DNA from: Ralstonia sp. UBA689
Lineage (GTDB): Bacteria; Pseudomonadota; Gammaproteobacteria; Burkholderiales; Burkholderiaceae
DNA length: 64,000 bases
Direction of reading: 5' to 3'
Assembly (NCBI RefSeq): GCF_002298975.1
Contig: NZ_DBMV01000001.1
Coordinates: 310,001-374,000 of the forward strand
The notes under the pieces were generated by a model. The model was not told where the DNA came from, ran no database searches, and saw nothing but the letters and a program-made list of their open reading frames with translations. Position 1 is the first letter of the stretch, and every line of letters begins with the position of its first letter. Position numbers and translations under genes: made by a program. Positions 63,301-64,000 of this stretch are shown piece after piece.

Positions 63301-64000
63301 AACAGCTTGACGACCCTGCGGGGCCGCTTGACGGCGAATGTGCCGAACGTTCCGCAGGCGCAGGTTTTCGTGGAGGGTGAACAAGACCTGCGAGAAGGGA
63401 ATCGCCATATGGCTGCCGTTGGCGGCAGCTATGCCTTGACCGACAGAACCCGTCTCTATGGGCGCTATGAACTGGTCTCCAGCTTGTTTGATTTCAACGC
63501 ACAGCAAACGCGCAACACGGCCATCTTCGGAATCGAAAGCAGTTATATGGAAGGTGGCCGTGTTTACAACGAATATCGCCTCGCTGACGCGCTGGATGGC
63601 CGTACCGCACAGGATGCAATCGGCGTGCGCAATACGGTCAAACTTGGCGAACACTGGCGATTGACCGGCGGTGTCGAGCGCACGCGCGTGATTGGTGGTG
63701 TGTCGGACAACGGTTCCGCCATTGGCCTTGGCGATTCGACCGCAGTGACAAGCGGTGTCGAATATCTCAGTGATCGTGTGAAGTTTAGCGGCGTGCTTGA
63801 AGGCCGCCATGGCTCGGACGCTAATACCGTGCTCAACAGCATGGGTTGGGCATACAAGCTCAACTCCGACTTGAGCATCTTGGCGCGCGGCATTTATAGC
63901 AGTAGCCGTGGCAATGGCGCGCAGGAAGGCAACGAACGCACGCTCTCCCGCCAGCAAGTCGGCATCGCTTATCGCCCGGTGGATGAGGACGTGTGGAATG
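57382..64000 (+). CDS. Giant exported DUF11/SdrD-like protein with barrel-like C-terminal region (partial, runs off the window)
   Basis: One uninterrupted frame from the ATG at 57382 to the window end: at least 2,206 aa. Signal peptide about residues 1-34. About residues 35-560 hold Ig-like modules (LTNTGNTTSSYFLNW; DVNANGVVDAGE). DUF11 modules lie near 570-680 (LVTNTGQAMAPNIRVLDN) and 905-1020 (LTVTNKTGAPITGVTF). An SdrD B-like module is at about 1033-1095 (GKVFMDCNRDRMHSGADEIG). A Ser/Gly/Ala-rich linker follows (about 1170-1290). From about 1500 on the sequence changes to alternating beta-strands with RPDEFYPIYGDASVRGF, RSYLLYGDFTSASSEEV and later YALTDRTRLYGRYELVSSLF, which suggests an outer-membrane beta-barrel. 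It may anchor or export the repeat proteins. The C terminus is not visible. Confidence 0.9.
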   Translation, partial: MKRKTLQIRARVWIWVILICLIEAALTAEKSLAAPAAAGSVLHSVALATYVPSGHTQTETIYSNRVDATIAAIDALSLTQSQSVARPAGATATLSHVLTNTGNTTSSYFLNWSNGGDGCSGANYLLSGLRVVRDVNANGVVDAGEPPLALNSANSLTLNPGESAVLLVQGAVPSGASGTACLNLKVVSGTQAVSASNVDTISAGNTAVFALTKSASIRGGIVVPGNSRVDFTVKGVNIGTQPVQATGTAAAGATPITVNGTPASLILLRDQVPAGTQYIMGSLQSSATNALKLFRLPGDAPFAYRAGSDDASAVEVAIGIPSPSVIVPNASIQMQFAVNVLSGAAGGITNLSQAYYNDGTQAVVSPSNTVVIPISSTRLGVANAASSSILNADGAANETEDVTFSVRVKNYGTEWLYDLALLDVLEGNAATQFGTYVSTAIPAANQFAIVPGSLRMSQPNGGVRGTVGAVNPGFSGTASNANLLAPGAVLPPGGEFTVQFAVRFHLAGRAGTLYNLVKGQAAIAPGGAASVFDDSVDGTDPDPDADGNPHNNGSPTPIATQLPGLSIAKTVSLPRRVGDGTFDLDFTFLVTNTGQAMAPNIRVLDNLNCAFDMDLPTGQIASWRLQSPVRSAKGILSAATAYTGNAACDRSRQNSADPYQIPTESNLSLVEGNHSLAPGQSEQLAFTVRVTEKPNIASSRVAFTNKAWAASLSQNSLNVTPSMVLAAAASSATGMLMDPQGTVYDSVTRQPIAGAIVTLSRQSCTGGMSTVIQPDEILEGNSGTYTYGAKGSVSMVTGAAGTWQFAMLSTPASSKCTYTLTVTPPAGSGYVYPSQRIPSTAGVFSSCGAIVPHSGPPKGSDPTTYYTSIVMGPNGDGTHCNAEHLHIPLDAGSQSGLVLRKDGSKKQVDFGDFLDFALTVTNKTGAPITGVTFTDTLPPGFAYVSGSSRLNGAVGTDPQGGAGPKLVWSLPTAQLAVDQSLMVRYRIRVGVGARISGNATNRAMATSGVLQSNQATFTVRVNGEVFSDEAYAFGKVFMDCNRDRMHSGADEIGVPGVRLWLEDGTNVVTDGEGKWSLYGLRPQTHVLRVDETTLPMGVTLELLDNRNADNPASRFLDLKNGEFQKANFPLLGCQDPKVMKDVRARRALVDKRADAEGEAMIRARLDPQNRVAAPVDTRGMPASGQINGAGAGASQPQSSGSLIQLPAGASGANDSFINGTGSASGMTGTLGSAKQMGFAPGRDASGAMAGSPVSSALAGTGNADSTVSAAQNSRLAPNATPLFPQGAPGVIELETLLPSLDSAPGFLELKDHDTVLAQSINVRVKGPAGTVLRLSVNGVAIDSKRVGKKATLGKTGTTAWEYIGVTLKPGINRLRLEVVDEFGIVRAEPQEIAITAPDKLGQILVDVPTGARADLRTPVPVIVRLTDATGVPITARTQLTLEADAGRWQEDDLNSSEPGHQVFLDGGEGTYHLIPPGTPGDVRIRVSASEFVKDVRLSLLPDLRPMIAVGVVEGTFDLSRRGTLAVGQIPAGAAFEQELAAVGDADSDNRLGGRAAFFLKGAIKGEYLLTAALDTGKSSQQRLFRDIRPDEFYPIYGDASVRGFDAQSSQRLYVRIDKGRSYLLYGDFTSASSEEVRKLSQTNRTLTGLKSVYQTEDMRVTSYVSRTAQTQEIDEFPANGTSGPYYLSVGSGGFVENSEIVEVIIRDRSQPNLILQRTTMTRFVDYTIEPLSGRLLFTHPIASADASLNPQSIRVTLEVDSGGAKYTVAGVDAQFKVRDNLQLGVVANTDEDPRNRHKLAAVTGLARVDANTSVAAEVVRTDSDLKGSGGAGRIEVRHQDEALAVTGQIARSSISFDNPAAGFAAGRTEGSARAEYRVDPTLAVRSEALYSKDALTEGATRGVTSSLLKRFNDILSAEVGLRYGVTSSTSTASLFNYSQVSSYNGAFGSSQTGSSVTTLGSVANAANGINSSQNSLTTLRGRLTANVPNVPQAQVFVEGEQDLREGNRHMAAVGGSYALTDRTRLYGRYELVSSLFDFNAQQTRNTAIFGIESSYMEGGRVYNEYRLADALDGRTAQDAIGVRNTVKLGEHWRLTGGVERTRVIGGVSDNGSAIGLGDSTAVTSGVEYLSDRVKFSGVLEGRHGSDANTVLNSMGWAYKLNSDLSILARGIYSSSRGNGAQEGNERTLSRQQVGIAYRPVDEDVWN

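Overview
The window is a gene-dense, GC-rich stretch of a betaproteobacterial chromosome. Gene order (infC-rpmI-rplT-pheS-pheT-ihfA-merR; aceE-aceF-orf-lpdA), a phasin gene and protein sequences throughout point to Burkholderiaceae, most probably the genus Ralstonia; the species cannot be fixed from the sequence alone.

Layout. 1-6035: translation/IHF operon (infC, rpmI, rplT, pheS, pheT, ihfA, a MerR-type regulator) closed by a bidirectional terminator shared with a tRNA-Pro(GGG). 6086-13936: mixed housekeeping and small genes (lipoproteins, AraC regulator divergent from an AhpD-like protein, aldose epimerase, DinB polymerase IV, amino-acid permease, DUF1223 and DUF1488 proteins). 14092-17089: a decayed homoprotocatechuate (hpa) catabolic locus. 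hpaG, hpaI and hpaR remain, but an internal deletion fuses the start of hpaE to the middle of hpaH; the remnant carries two G8 tracts and is followed by a six-copy heptanucleotide repeat. 17109-25825: xth, codA, prlC, folD and a two-component pair. 26143-33185: pyruvate dehydrogenase operon with a proteasome-like (HslV/BPH-type) protein between E2 and E3. 33285-40789: membrane protein, phasin, deacetylase-like/DMT/thioesterase/nitroreductase cluster, PBP7-type endopeptidase, IclR regulator. 41028-46627: lutAB lactate-oxidation genes with an unknown third gene instead of lutC, small membrane and lipoproteins, the Nudix-aat-bpt cluster (N-degron tagging), initiator tRNA-fMet. 46867-50439: pyrD and the Kup potassium transporter.

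50474 to the end is an accessory region. It begins with broken insertion sequences (an IS3-family orfA remnant and a twice-frameshifted IS110/IS1111 transposase), then an AT-richer EAL-domain gene, then three consecutive exported proteins built from DUF11/Ig-like modules: 193 aa, 986 aa, and more than 2,206 aa. The last has SdrD-like modules and a barrel-like C-terminal part and runs off the window. Repeated D-x-N-x-D-G-type loops in the two large proteins suggest calcium-stabilised surface structures. This cluster is the best candidate for an undescribed system: a secreted or surface-displayed repeat-protein apparatus, possibly linked to c-di-GMP through its EAL neighbour.
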